NCBI GenBank assembly: GCA_033439265.1 | Contig: JAVTVX010000029.1 | Location: forward strand, 2,363,501-2,427,500 | Source: Dillenia suffruticosa | Lineage: Eukaryota; Streptophyta; Magnoliopsida; Dilleniales; Dilleniaceae | Reading direction: 5' to 3' | Length of the DNA: 64,000 nucleotides | Part shown: positions 36,621 to 50,194 of the stretch, in pieces | Position numbering within the stretch: the first letter of the stretch is position 1 | How the letters are laid out: every line of letters begins with the position of its first letter | Translations under genes and position numbers: made by a program | Notes under the pieces: model-generated | What the model saw: the letters and a program-made list of their open reading frames with translations, nothing else | Databases searched by the model: none | What the model was told of the DNA's origin: nothing

Positions 36621-38624
36621 TTAAATACTTGGAAAGAGATTGACCAGCTGTCCCTTACTAATTTTATTCTATGATTCTTATTCTGTCTTAGAGGAATTCA
36701 TCCTTCAAGATATTCGATTGAACTATTTTCCTTTTCTTGGTATGTGTCTTTTTTCTATTTAAAAATGGAAATTTGGCGCATCCTCATTAATACGTAAAAT
36801 TTCCTGGAAACCAGTCTGACAAGTGAGAGCCAATGTAACATAAAATTGTTGTGTTATTTTATTGTTGGAAAGAGATTCTTAGAACTCCGGAGGCATTAAT
36901 CTAACTCCTCTATTTAGAAAAAATATATTTGTTATACCCTCATTATATACAGAATTTCCCATTCAATCTCACTTACAAATTGCTTTGTTATTTTAGTGTT
37001 GGAAACAGATCGGTAGAATTGGAGGAGCATTAATTTATTTGAAGGGAAGACTTCTCCATGACCTTCTTTAAGTGAAACAGGTGAATCAACACTGTTTCTT
37101 TTCTCAATTCTCTTTGGAGGATGCATCTCTTCATTTTAGTCACCTAAAAGGTGCTTACTCCTTTTTCCTGCGCATGCATTTATCCACATTTTAAGTGGGA
37201 CCAGTGGCCTGGGGGCATTTTGCATTTAGCTTCAAGCAATAGATTAATCTCCATTAGGTTATGATTAGTTAGTCATACCCAGTTTTGGTATGGGGATATC
37301 TTTGATCTTTTTGTAGCATATTAAATTATCTCAGAAAAGAATAAAATTTTGTTTTACATATGGTGATTAGTGGAAGTATAGTGGTGGACCGTTCCGTTCA
37401 TTCCCTCTGAATAAAAAACACCTGATGATTATAGTATCTGGGTTCTGATAAATAGTCATAGGACACATAAGAGACCAATTATCAGAATCATAACACTTAT
37501 TATATGTTCGGGGAAAGGAAAGGGTATATTAAATCCTTTTTGAAATTGATTCCCACAAGTGTTCTAAAAACTATTTCCCCCACCCAACAAAATCAAGGTT
37601 TAGGTGGTGCGCAAACGCTTCCTTGTGTGCTGTTGTGAATATTCATGGTTTGTGTTCTTTGCTTTTTATTCGATGTTTTTTTATGATGGGACATGGATTT
37701 TTCAATTCTCTATCCTATCCGTGTAGCACGTGTAGGGAAGTACTAGTATTCAAGAGAGTCCAAAAATCATTAAAGATATTTTGTCTGTTTTGGGTCCATA
37801 CTATTCATTTTTTGTCCTGTTTCAACAAACAAAAAACAAAATTATTTCTAAAATTAGAAAATTTTAGCTCCTTTTAGAAAATTTCGACTTTTTTTTTTAC
37901 ATAATTCTATATTTTCTATTAAAAATATTTTCCTTCATGAACTTGAACTTCTGGAGGGTACAATTATTTTATAAAAATTAAAGAGTATAATATATATGAT
38001 GAGCAAAGAATCTTGCCCTCCATTAGTTTTTATATTGAAGGGCATATTTATCATCTACAATTTTAAACCAAGGTGCAATAACCCTCGCGGCATCAACAGG
38101 TGACTCATCAACCACAGTATCTTATATAAAATATTTGAGAAACCTTGGAGGGATGCATTACTGATGGGGTCTTTTCTCTTTTCTTTCTTTTTCTTTTCTT
38201 TTTCTTTTTCTTTTTCTTTTTAAAATCAAGATTGATGGATTATTTTAATCACTTGAAGTAAGCTTTAATCCAAAGAATTAGTGTCTTATCTTTTGCAAGA
38301 CATTCGTGGCTTTGTACATTCATCATTTTTTTCCATTTACATATGTTTTGTTAAAAAAAAATTATTTATCAAAATAAATAAATAATTAATTTGATTTTAA
38401 GAGTATTTAATTTTTTTTTTTATTTTATGTTTATATATTTGTAAAGATAAATTTTCTAGATATATAAATCCAATGCATTCCAGCAATGGTTTGTTTTGTT
38501 GTTTATATTGGCCGTCATGCTCAATTTCTCAGACATGCTTCTTTGTGAAAACTGGGTCATTCGTGAGTGGCTGTGTGTTCCTGTTGTAGCTTACCATCTG
38601 TTTATTGTTTTGAGAGAGAGAAGG
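36621..38624. other. Intergenic DNA upstream of WAT1 copy 1
   Basis: AT-rich, with a TTTCTTTTTC polypyrimidine run at about 38175-38221. The frame open upstream of 38625 (from 38496) probably belongs to the leader. No gene seen. Confidence 0.45.
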
Positions 38625-40952
38625 ATGGCAGGGAGATACTTTGTCCAGCATGTTTTACCCTTTGCAGTAATGGTAACATTCCAGTGCACCAACGTGGGCT
38701 TAAACACCCTGTTCAAAGCAGCCACTAACAGAGGGATGAATTATCTCGTGTTTGTAATTTACTCTCATGGTTTGGCTGCTTTTCTGCTCCTTTTCTCCCC
38801 CTTCATCTTCAACAGGTCTCTCTCTCTCTCCTTATATATATATCAACAACCGATGAGTTTATTGGAACACCCGCTGTTTGTTCTGGTTCTTGTTGATTTG
38901 TTTTCTGTTTCCTGTCTTTTCTTCTCTCTCTCTCTTTATTATTTTATTTTTAATAATTTTGTGGCAGGAGGTCTGGGCTTCCTCCGCTGAAGTTTTCTAT
39001 CCTCCTGAAGATGTTCCTGTTTGGCGCTATTGGGTAAATATTTTCTTCCTGTGAATTGAGTTGAAATGATTGTAAATACCCATTTTCTTCAGGAAAAATT
39101 AAATCCATGATTCTAAATTTGGGTCTCCGATCTTTAATTTTGGTAAAGATGTTTGAATTATGTCTTGAATATGGTTGGAATTGTAGGGCAACGTATCAGG
39201 TGCTGGGGTACAAAGGCATCAGTTATAGTTCTCCAACTCTCGCTTCGGCGATGAGCAACCTAATTCCAACTTTTACCTTCATATTTGCCATCATTTTCAG
39301 GTTTTTACATTTTCTACCTTTCCTTAGTATTCACTTGTTTGCCTTTGTCCTTGTGTTGTATCCCTTGCAATTTGTGTTGCTACTGTTACTTTTATTGAAC
39401 TAATCAAGATGACAGAAGTACCCTCAAACTTTTTTTTTTCTCTTTGTTCTTTGTCTTTATTATTTCTTACTGTTCTGAATATTTGTTTTTGCTTTTGGTG
39501 TTCTTGTATTGGAAAAAGAATGGAAACAGTGAATTTGAGAAGCTCAACCAGCTGGGCTAAAATCATTGGCACCTTAGTGTCCATATCAGGTGCATCTGTG
39601 GTTACTCTCTATAAAGGACCACCAATCACTCGCATGAAACCAATGTCTACTTCCAGCTATGGTCCTTTCAGAGCCTCGGAATCCAAGTGGATCATTGGGG
39701 GTCTTCTTCTTACTGTTGAGTATATTATGATACCACTTTGGTTAATTGTACAGGCAGATATTATTGAGGAGTATCCATCGGAGCTGGTTGTCATCTTCTT
39801 TTATACCTTATTCACAACCTTGGTGTCTCTAGTCATGGGTATAATCGTAGAACCAAAAGTAGATGCTTGGATTCATTTACCTCGTGTGGCATTGGTTGCA
39901 ATATCATACTCGGTGAGTTCACAGATTAATGTGCTAATTGATTAGTGGTTAATCTGGCGCCTCCTGTTCTTAGTTTCCTGTTCTTCCTATGTAGGGAATA
40001 GTTGGCTCAGTCTTGACAAATGCTGCATTTGCGTGGGTAATTCGCTTAAAAGGGCCCGTCTATGTGGCAATGTTTCAGCCACTGGCCATTGCCATAGCAG
40101 TTGCAATGGGAGTTGTTTTCCTTGGCGAAACTCTGCATCTCGGAAGGTAATCATCCTTTAGGCCTATCTCTCTTTTTATTCTTATATTTACTTATGTGTT
40201 TACTGGTCTAATAGGTGGTGATACATGATGCAGTAGAATTTACTGTAACCAGATTGTTCAGAATCATGCAAAAGTTAGGATTTAATCTTAGGTTAGTATT
40301 AGAAGAATAAAAGAGCATCCCCAGCTAAAGCTGTAGCTATTTAGAAAGTTTCCTTGGTGTTTGTTGCACACATTTACTTTATTACCTATTATTGCTGTGT
40401 CTAATGCCATGAAACTGGAACGAAATTAGTTGCTTGCATTTAACTTTACGTCTTAGGTTTGATTCTTGAAAGCAACCTCAGGTTAGAATTGTCTGTATTG
40501 CCAATGCTGGAATCCATCCTTGACCCCACATCTACTGGGATGTTTTAAGCAAGAGGTGGCCTATCCGTCCTGCATTTGGTCGTAACCAGTGCCTTAATCT
40601 GAGCAGCTTTTGAGGATTTGAATTTTGGCCTCTCCAGAAATTATTGTTCCTTGTATACCTGTTTGCAGAATTGGGAATAGTAGCATACAACTAATCAAAA
40701 TTTATCATGGCATACATTTTAGGGCTAGATTAATGGCATTAACTTTTTGAGTTGCTATTTAATTTGTTCATGTGTGCTACATTTGTATACTAATTTTTGT
40801 GTTGCAGTGTCATTGGAGCCGCTATAATATCCATGGGTTTTTATGCTGTGATGTGGGGGAAGGCAAGAGAAGGAACACGCAAGAACTATGAAGGAAGCTT
40901 GGAAGCATCGTCTACCCAAAGGACCCCTTTGTTGCAGAATCCTAAGACTTAA
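38625..40952 (+). CDS. WAT1-related transporter, copy 1 (intact)
   Basis: Six exons: 38625-38815, 38968-39033, 39187-39300, 39519-39912, 39995-40146 and 40808-40952, all GT-AG and in phase, encode 353 residues, the normal size of the family. The start is the ATG after a GA repeat ([17 protein letters not shown]). The protein is a ten-helix EamA/drug-metabolite transporter, nodulin MtN21 (UMAMIT) type. Landmarks are [21 protein letters not shown] in helix 1-2, [50 protein letters not shown], and in the second EamA repeat [15 protein letters not shown]-like sequence with [10 protein letters not shown] and [10 protein letters not shown]. Family members move auxin, amino acids or other small molecules across plasma or vacuolar membranes; the substrate here cannot be told. 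It is the first of four tandem copies and closest to AT3G28050/AT5G40240-type proteins. Confidence 0.93.
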
Positions 40953-41420
40953 GATGTTTGGATTTGTAAAGAGATATCCCACATTTACTCGATATGTAAC
41001 AGCTGAAAATAGCTTATCCAGGCAAGCATATGAAAAACATGTTTTTCTTCAATCCTCGGGGACGTTTTTAAGTAGAAGGAGCTTTACCTATCTCACAAGC
41101 AATTTGGGTTCGTGTCACCTTTGTCATTAGAATAGCTGCCTTGTAATGGCAAGACAAAATAACCATCAGGTCATGTCCTTTCAATAGTTACGGATTGGGT
41201 ACTAAAATTACCACTTATAAGGCACTTTTACCCTATGACCATTAGCACTCTTGAGTCTAAACATTTTCGAACAGTGAGGAAAGGAAAAATAGATCGATCC
41301 AGGGCTTATGGCATTTAGTTCTGCCTCCTTGTGTGATTGAGCTAGATGAACTAAATGAATTAAACAAATTTAATGCGATGAAGAGGTTGGGAAAATTTTT
41401 CCCTTGGAAGTGGTAAAAGC
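40953..41420. other. 3' region of WAT1 copy 1
   Basis: Probable 3' untranslated region. The stretch with ACAGCTGAAAATAGCTTATCC (about 41000) and GAAGGAGCTTTACCTA (about 41077) recurs after copy 2 near 47230 and 47376, showing that the 3' flank was duplicated with the gene. Confidence 0.6.
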
Positions 41421-41422
41421 TT

Positions 41423-41840
41423 ATGGCCAATCATCAGGCCGAGGAAGTGGACACCGAATACAACATTCGGGCAGCATCTTTGAAGCCATACTCTGACAAG
41501 GCAACCATGGTCTGTCTGCATGTTGGAACCAACAGATGCGCAACACCTTTCATATTGTTGAAAGAAGGCACATGGCTTGGCTCTTCCGCCCTGGCATCGA
41601 TTTCCATTTTAAATGCTGTAAGAAACTCATAACCTGAAGCCTGTAACTATCTTTGTAAACATTGCTATTATCTGCATGGCCTTAACAAGAGTTCTATTTG
41701 TTTCTTTATGGTGGGTGTATTTTTAATTCAGTTTCTAAGATTTCAAGGGCATCATTATGGCTTTCATAGTCTAACTTCAGTCAGTCGCAATCTCACACCA
41801 GTTTTCACTGTTATGGTTGCAGTCATATTCAGGTTTTAGC
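41423..41840 (+). pseudogene. Decayed WAT1-related exon fragments
   Basis: The block 41741-41833 aligns with exon 3 of the neighbouring genes: TTTCAAGGGCATCATTATGG parallels TACAAAGGCATCAGTTATAG, and it ends CATATTCAGG like the real exon border TTTTCAGG. The frame gives LTPVFTVMVAVIFR. The preceding frame (41423-41632, with ATMVCLHVGTN) may be a decayed exon 1, less certain. A further relic of an array member, not a gene. Confidence 0.5.
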
Positions 41841-42593
41841 CCTTCTTTCTTCTTTCGATCACTGTTCTGCCGAAAATGCTTTTCTTCAATCCTGGAATTT
41901 TATTTTATTTTATTTTTGTTCCTTTGAAGTTTATGAAGGGTAGATGGAATTTTGTTTCTGATAGTGGAACGACTAGTGCTGCCTCTCAAATATCAACTGC
42001 TAGTTCCCCATTTGTTGTTTAAAGGACTGGGACTCTTTCCTCATCAGCGACATGGTTCTCTTGGCAGGATATGTTAGAATAGGTAAAAGAAGGCAAACTT
42101 ATGGGAAAATAAAGGCAGGCCTCATTAGTGCATCATATGTGCAGAAATGTGTGATTCAACCTTGCATACCGAATGTTTTCTCTTAAGGGTTGGAATCAGA
42201 ACAATCAAACTATAAAAAAGAAATCATATATTTGCAACAGGGAATACCTGTCAGGACAAACTATCTTCTGGGTAAATTTAAGATTGCCTCATATTGTTGA
42301 AGATTACATTAAGGTAGTGAGGGACAGAATTTTATTTTAAATAAAGGAGCAGCGACTGTCTGCCTCTCAATTCACTACTAAACCCCTTTATTATCAAATG
42401 ACAATCTATGATGGTATGGTAAAGAAACTTTGGAAGAGGGATCAATCATTGATGGGGGCCCTATTTTTTGCCTTTTTATTTGTTCCTTTTTTTGTGCTTT
42501 TTATTTATAAAAAAAATGAAGAAGAATAAATAAAAAAGAACAAAAAAGGAGAGTTAACGATCAAATGTCTCTTTCTGATTCTTTTTTTTTTCG

Positions 42594-42598
<5 letters not shown>

Positions 42599-42661
<63 letters not shown>
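42599..42661. repeat. (TA)n microsatellite, about 31 units
   Basis: Uninterrupted TA array of about 62 bases; likely highly variable in length between individuals. Confidence 0.95.
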
Positions 42662-42665
<4 letters not shown>

Positions 42666-43561
42666 TAGAAGGATCTATATAGTCGGTGTCACTTAATGAG
42701 ATAAAAGTTTTATTGTTGTTGTTGTTACCCTTTTTTATTTATATTCATTAATATCCGAATAGTGATGACATATATATACTGTGTTAATCATGATTTATGA
42801 GGGTTAACACGAGTTGGTATTTAGTTTTTTTTTTAGTTGTATAATGATTTAAATCTGAGATCACCATATTAAGAGAGGAGTTTGTATCATTAAGTTATTC
42901 CCTTCGAAACAGTTGGTATGTAGTCTTCATTAATATAATGTCAAAAAGTGTTAATATTATCATTTCTATTACTATTTAGTAGTAAACCAAGAAGGTCACA
43001 CCAAATGAATAATGAATTATCGATAATTAAATTCAATTAATTGATTAAAATAAGTTTTAATCAATTTTTAAACCTATTTTGCATTTAGAATATATTGATT
43101 TTAGCATATCAAGAATTTAAAGTTAAATAAATAATTAAACTTGATAATCTAGCAAAGTTGGCCTGGTGCCGCTAATAGCGACTAGCGAAAGAAGTGAAAA
43201 TAGGAAATAAATTAGAAAAATTATTTATTTTTTCCTTTTTTTTCTCCCCTCATCTCAAAATGTTTTATAGTTACTTAATAGTAAAAGAGAAAATAAATTA
43301 AAAATTTAATTCTTTCTTTCTTCCTTTCTCTCTCTCTCTCTCTCTCTAAAGATGAGTGATCTCTCTCTTTTTACACCTATACCTATTCTTTACCTATCTA
43401 TACGTTTTTCTTTCTTTATCTTACCATAGAATTATAGTAATTAAACTATCTTAATGGTAAGAGTTATAAATTTTCTAATAATTAATTTAATGTTAGTTTT
43501 AGTAAATCTCTCATACATTATTCATATCAAGAATTTTGATGATATAAAAGAGAACAAAAAG

Positions 43562-43593
<32 letters not shown>

Positions 43594-44009
43594 ATTTGTT
43601 TTTATTTTTTAAAAAAATAAAAAAAGAAAGAGTGAGATTAAGAAATTTTTTTCTTAATCTATTACAAGAAAATAATTTATTTATTTTTTGTTTTCGAGTT
43701 GTGATCATTAGTATTGGCATTCGCATTGATCTCAAATCTTAGATCAACAATAATAATAATAAATTGAGTTTTAATCCTAAATTTCAGGATCAATCATTAG
43801 AGACACCAATATAGAAAATCGGAGAGAGAAAAAATAAAATAAAATAAAAATTTTGAAAGTAAAAATAGAGAAGATAACACCAAAAAATAAAAATAATGAA
43901 AAAAAATAAAAACAAACTATTAATAGAAACTTAAAATAATAATAATAATAATAATTTATGTTTTTTTTCATTATTTTTTCTTTTTCCTTTCTCCTATATT
44001 GGTTTCTCT

Positions 44010-44255
44010 CATTCTATTTACAATTGAATTTATTCCCAACCTGATATGAATCTTTTTATTTCTAATTTTATCTTTTTTAATTTTATCATATATTCATTTT
44101 AATATTTTCATTTCAGTTATCATCATTTTATACCTTTGTTATTGTTTAATGGCCACAGTGCCATACAATAATAATACAGATTTTATTACGATTTTATAAA
44201 ATTTTTCCTTCAACTGTAATGATATCATGCGATCTCAAATCTCGGATCACAATTA
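44010..44255 (-). mobile_element. Second decayed RTE-type LINE fragment
   Basis: Parallels the fragment at 17330-17570: shared phrases include AATTGAATTTATTCCCAACCTG, TTTAATATTTTCATTTCAGTTAT, TTGTTATTGTTTAATGGCCACAG and GATATCATGCGAT. More AT-drifted than the first copy. Confidence 0.5.
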
Positions 44256-45163
44256 TAAAATAGTTTTGCAATCACTTAACAAATTCATGATCCCTGTGGA
44301 CTAACTAGAAACCATTTGTTTGCTTACGGGGTTAATTTAGTTTGTTCATGAGAATGAGTATCTTTAGATATAAAATGCGAAATCTTTTTTTTTATATTCG
44401 TGGGAACATTTTTTAAATATATGTTATATATTATATATAAGTTTGATAAATTTTATAAAATAAGTTGACAATTTTATAAATAAAATAGTTTAATTTAAAA
44501 TAATTTTTAAAATAGTGTACAAAATTTTCATTTTTCTAACAATATTCTAAGTAAGATCCTCTTTGCTCATCCATCACAGTTTTGCAGAATGCATTTGCCT
44601 TTTTCCTTTTCTCAACTAGTGCTGCCTCTCAATTCTCAACTACAGACTTCCAATTTCCTTTGTATTATTTAATGGACCAATGTGATTATGCCTCATCATG
44701 ACATGGTTCTCTTGAAAACAATATTCGGTGGAACCTCAAATAGTAAATTGAATATTCCAAAAACAGTCTGTAACATAAGAAAATTCAATTATTTATTCTG
44801 GAGGCCTTCATCATGGGAGCAGTAATTTATTCAAGTGATGGCTTTTGTATTGTCATACATTTTAGATGCTTCTCTGTATTAAAATGAAGAATCAACCCCC
44901 ACTTTCTTTTATTATATATAGTTTTTCTTCATTCTTTTAATATTGAAATTAGAAGGTTTAGAGTGCAAGTGGTGTAAAATATTTGTAGTCTTGTCTCTTG
45001 TGCCGGCCAGTGGTTTGTCCAGTGATCAACTGCATTTTGTTATTATAATCAGCCTCATATAGCTAAGTGTGCTTCATAGAGAAGATCTAGGCCATCAATA
45101 CTGGGAGTGTGACTTTCTGTTGTATTCTGAGCATCCATCACTTGTTCTGATCGCGAGCGAGAG

Positions 45164-47188
45164 ATGATGAGGAGGTGTTGTGACTTGGTTGTCCTACCCT
45201 TTGCAGCAATGTTAGCTCTGGGGTGCATCTACGTGGGCTCAAACACATTTTTCAAAGCAGCTAGTAACAAGGGGTTGAGTAACTATGTCTTTGTAGTTTA
45301 CTCTCATGGTCTGGCTGCTCTCCTGCTTGTTTTCACCCCCTTCTTTGGCAGGTCTCTCTCTCACTCTCTCAATGACCCTTGATTTGTTAAAAAAATTGTC
45401 AGAAGATGAACTCACATGGGCTGTTCATTTCTCTCTCTCCCTTGTTGCAGTAGGAGAGGGCTTCAACTCAACATTTCTGTTCTCCAAAAAATGTTCCTGT
45501 CTGGAACAATTGGGTACAATTTTTTTTTTTTCAGACTACTGAAATTATTTTTTGTGCCCCAAACATAAATTGGGTACCTGTTCACATGTCCCAGCATTCC
45601 AGCAATGTCATGAGTTTTACTTGGATTGCAGGGCAATATACCAGATACTGTTGTTCAAAGGTGTTAGCTATAGTTCTCCGACTCTTGCTTCAGCAGCAAC
45701 TAATCTTGTACCAGCTTTTACTTTTATACTTGCCATCATTTTCAGGTTTCCCCCCATTTTACTTCTTCAATATTCATTTCTCTTCTCTGTGTGTCAAATC
45801 CCCTGCAACTTGCACCATCTGTTGCACTTTCACCTCTCTATTGTTGCTTGATGTCTTCAATGTTGCTGTTATTTTGTTGTTTGCAAACTTGTGCCAATAA
45901 GGATGGAAACTGTGAAACTGACAAGCTTAAGGAGCTGGGCTAAAATCGTCGGCACCATAGTATCAATATCTGGCGCACTAGTGGTGACTCTGTATAAAGG
46001 GCCAGTGATCGTTTTGACCAAATTTCTATCGACCTGCAGCTACAGTCCTCTTGGAACAACAGAATCCAGATGGATCACAGGGGGGCTTCTTCTAACAGCT
46101 GCATATATGCTGGTACCTTTTACTTTAATTTTACAGGCACAAATCCTTAAGGAGTATCCTTCGGAGATAGTTTTTGTCTTCTTTAACAACTTATTCCTCA
46201 CCTTGGTATCCGGAGTCATAGGTTTAGTCCTAGAACCAAACTTGAATGCTTGGAGACTTTCAACTGATGTAGCATTGGCCGCAATATTGTACACAGTGAG
46301 TTAACATATTTATGTGGCTTGAGAATTCACTGGTTAAAAATTCCCTTGGTTATGTCATTTCATCCCCTTCTACCCTGATTATGCCCTTTTTGTTTTTCCT
46401 ATTTTTGGACACCTTGCAGGGAACAGTTGGGGCAGTCTTATCGAGTGCTGTATATGCATGGATAATTCACTTAAAAGGTCCTCTTTATGTAGCAATGTTT
46501 ACACCAATGAACATTGCCATTGCAGTTGCAATGGGATTTGTATTCCTTGGTGATACGCTCCATGTTGGAAGGTAACGCTGCAACTAGTCCAATCTTTGCT
46601 TATTATTTTTATTTATTTATTTATTTATTTCTGGTCCAAGAAGCAATAGTTGAACCAAAATTGGAGTTTCATAGATTTTGCACAAACCTCTTAATTCTAC
46701 TAGGGGTTTCTAGGAGAACAATTAAAGAACATGACCAGCTATCTGCAGCTGGTTCAGAGATCTCTCTATGTTAGTTGCACGCAATTATCACTGGCTATAT
46801 CTGCTCTGATGCCCATAATACTAAATGTACTAGCATTGTTTCTTTCTGGCAATCGGTAATATCATTCAAACTCCCAAGCTTCTAGTAGAATTGGATGCAA
46901 ACCATAATTTATGGTCTCACCAGGAATTAGTGTTATGCAAATATCTATGCAGCAACCAAGGATTGATCAAAATTAATTTTGAGAAATAAATTGCTATATA
47001 TTTTGTCATTTGTGCTCATTTATTTGTGTTGCAGTCTTGTTGGAGCCATAATGATATGCATGGGTTTTTATGCTGTATTGTGGGGGAAGGCAAATGATGA
47101 AAAAGGCGAGAACTGCAAAGGAAGCTTGGAAGCACCTTCTTCACTAAAGACTCCGCTTTTGGAAGGTTCTAACGTGGAAGATGCATAG
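45164..47188 (+). CDS. WAT1-related transporter, copy 2 (intact)
   Basis: Six exons: 45164-45351, 45451-45513, 45632-45745, 45902-46295, 46420-46571 and 47035-47188, with all borders GT-AG and phases as in copy 1, encode 354 residues. Begins [20 protein letters not shown], with the family landmarks [88 protein letters not shown] and [12 protein letters not shown]. Ten membrane helices expected. It differs from copy 1 in the hydrophilic loop after LYKGP and in the C-terminal tail ([15 protein letters not shown]). The sequence just upstream (GATCTAGGCCATCAATACTG at about 45083, and GCATCCATCACTTGTTCTG at about 45130) recurs before copies 3 and 4 and may hold shared promoter or leader elements. 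Confidence 0.93.
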
Positions 47189-48005
47189 TTTTTCAAAGGG
47201 ATCTACCCTTGCATTTATTCGAGATGTAATAGCTGAAAATAGCTTGTCCAAGACAGGGTCACATGTACATAGAAAGAAAGATACTGTCAATGCCTGGAAC
47301 TGTTCTTGATGTATTCTTCCAGCTAATAACATAATTGTGGATGGCGCTATTTTCTCAATTAGATTGTCTTCAGTGGAAGGAGCTTTACTTACCCAACAAT
47401 CAAATCGGATTTTAGGAGCATTTTTCATTACTATAATTTGTCATGTAATTGTGACTGGGAATATCTATCAGGTCAAATTTTTTCCTGAGCACTATTATGT
47501 CTTCCTGGAAACATGGAAGCATGATTTTTAGTTTATCATTCAGTAGTTTGTGCATATGAAGCTGGGTGACTCCCATGCATCTACACAGTGTCTGCTTATG
47601 CCTTGGTGTGATTGACCTAGACAAATGAAACTGATCAGACAAAGTTGAAATGTTTGTCCTAGTGGAAGTGGTTGAGCAGCTTATGATAAGTATTCATGAT
47701 GTTGCTGAGGATTTTGACAATAAATTAGAATTTCAGGAAGCAACTCTGAAGGAGTACACAATCAAGTATCATCTTCATCTGCCTCTTTAATAAAAGCAAG
47801 TGTGCAGGTCTTTTCCCCTTTGGAAGCTTGTTACTTTCTATATAGGATTCACTACTTTTTGTGCCATTGTGAAATCCCCTTGATGATGTTATTGCAAAAT
47901 TGAGTGAGCAGATTCACTACATTTATTCTTCCGTGGTTTAAGTAATGACTACTTTTTATTTTCTGCTCCTATGCTCCTCCCATCCTTTCTCTCCCTCCCT
48001 CCCTC

Positions 48006-48044
<39 letters not shown>

Positions 48045-48337
48045 TACCTACCCATGAGCATATCATAAGTATCTCTTTTATTTTATTCAGTTCTTGCAGA
48101 AAGTTGGAGCTTCATGTTTTCAGCTTTCCCATAATCTTGGCTGTATGATGGGTAATAGCTGCAGTTTCAAGTATTTATACAATTCCATAAAATCATTTTC
48201 CTTTTGACAGTTTTTTCTCTTGCCCCAACCAAGGGTGTTTTGACATGGAGTGAACATTCAGAACCTATAGATGAGTTTTATTGTGTAAATGTTTATATGC
48301 CTCCTCTTAGTGGATATTTTTCTCAGATTCTTGGAAT

Positions 48338-48415
48338 TCAAGGGCATCAGTTATGACTCTCCTAGCCCTTTTTCTGCCATCCGCAATATCACTCCAGCTT
48401 CACTTTCTTGTTCAG
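48338..48415 (+). pseudogene. WAT1-related exon 3 relic
   Basis: One frame reads FKGISYDSPSPFSAIRNITP, the exon 3 signature [18 protein letters not shown], followed by a decayed CTTGTTCAGG border. No neighbouring exons with open frame were found. Confidence 0.65.
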
Positions 48416-49429
48416 GTTTAGCCCTTCTCTCTTCCTTCCATAAGTAACCGTTTTGTTTCAAATAATAGATCGATGCTTTTGATTCCTGACAACCATTTCC
48501 CTTATTATTATTTTGTAGGACATAGGCACTGTTGCCTTGTCATACATATGGTTTTTTTCTTATGCTAGCAAGTGTTAGCATGAATATTAATGGGAGGAAT
48601 TTTTGAAAAAACGTTCGGTGGACGGTGGACGGTGGACCCTTACTAGCATTATCAAATGTCTCGGGAAAAAAAGGCCTGTAACATGCAAAATCAATCTTTT
48701 TTACAAGATTCTCTTCTCTTAATATTGGAATTAAAAAGATATTTCATTGAGGATCAGTAGTTTATTCAAGTGAAGGGTTTTGCATTGTCATCCAATTTAG
48801 GTTTTTCTCTCTGTTGAAATGGAAAAGGAAAGAAGATTAGTTGAATTAAGCCTATGTTTTTTCCATTGATTTTTCCTTTTGCTTGTTCTTTCTTTCCAAA
48901 GAAAGATGGTCTCTTCATTTTAGCAGCCCGTAGTAGTACTGATTCCTCCTATCCTATCATGGATTGCATCCACACGCCTGATTGTTGTGGAATGAACACA
49001 TGATCTGTTATTGCCAATGCAAAAATTATGCTGCTGTATGTCTTCATAACCTGTGTCATCATTCTTGCCTTGTTGCTCTTTCTCCCCCTCCCCCTCCCCC
49101 TCCCCCTCTGTCATCTCTTGTAGGTTACTCTCTTTCTCATGACAGCAGCACATGTTTTACATGCATCTTCTAGTATTTTATATATACCCGCAGAATCTGC
49201 TGCTTTTCTGACAGACTCTCTCTTATAACTACATGTCCAGTATTGCCCCTTTCAGTATTTAAAGGACTTGGGTGCTTTTGCCTCATCAATTACATAATTC
49301 TCATTACAGGAATTGCTAGCATAAATAGAATAGGAGACATTTCAAAACAATATCTGATGTGGCCTCATTAGTATACTTAATGTCCCCAAAACAAGTATTT
49401 ACATGTGACATTCAATATTTTATTCTACA

Positions 49430-50153
49430 TATTGACTTCTCTTTGGGGATGGAATTGGAATTATATTAATTGATGAGCAGTTTTGAATTGTCATCCATTT
49501 CCAGCTGTTTCTAGTTATAAAACTGAAAAAGGAATAGAATATTGGGTGAATTTAACTCATGTTTCCCTTGATCAATTTTTTTAAGGAAATGGTGTCTTTT
49601 CACTTTAGTCACCCCATAGTAGTGCTGATTCATTCTTTTTTCTGTAATGTATTGCATCCAGAACTGAATTGTCTGCGAGTCACCAAGCTGAAGGTAGGCC
49701 TCAAGCACAAGGCTAAGAGAAACCAGTTTCATCTTCAGTGAAAATAATTTTCATCAAACACTGTATCTTGTCATTACCACTTTGAAGTGGGAACATCCTT
49801 GATGCGTTTACATGTTTCCATGAGTCTGACACATACACTCTACATCCCTCTTTTCCCTTTTGAAAGGCTGCATCATTGGAAGCACAAGTGATGGAAGATA
49901 TTTGCTTCTGTTTTCCATTCTTTGCGTTGAGGGCATATGCAGAAGAAGTGCTTTCTGTTCAAGTATGAAAGTCCTCAAATCATTAAAAATAAACAATATT
50001 TTACAGTTTGTTTATCTTGACTAGGATTTTTTTTTAAATGACTCATATATGGCATCCATCTCTGATTTTAATAAAAACACTTTGTTTATCTTGTCTTGGC
50101 CTTTTGGACTTTTGTCTTTGATTCATTCAAATTTGCCTAGACGAAACAACTTA

Positions 50154-50194
<41 letters not shown>

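Larger units (their letters stand above)
41841..45163. other. Intergenic DNA between WAT1 copies 1 and 2
   Basis: AT-rich, with microsatellites (TA)n, (CT)n near 43327-43346, (GA)n near 43564-43588 and (AAT)n. The phrase around 41970-42060 (AGTGCTGCCTCTCAA... and CTCATCAGCGACATGGTTCTC) recurs near 44617-44715 and, more diverged, near 49220-49300, so array flanks were copied more than once. No complete gene. Confidence 0.5.
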
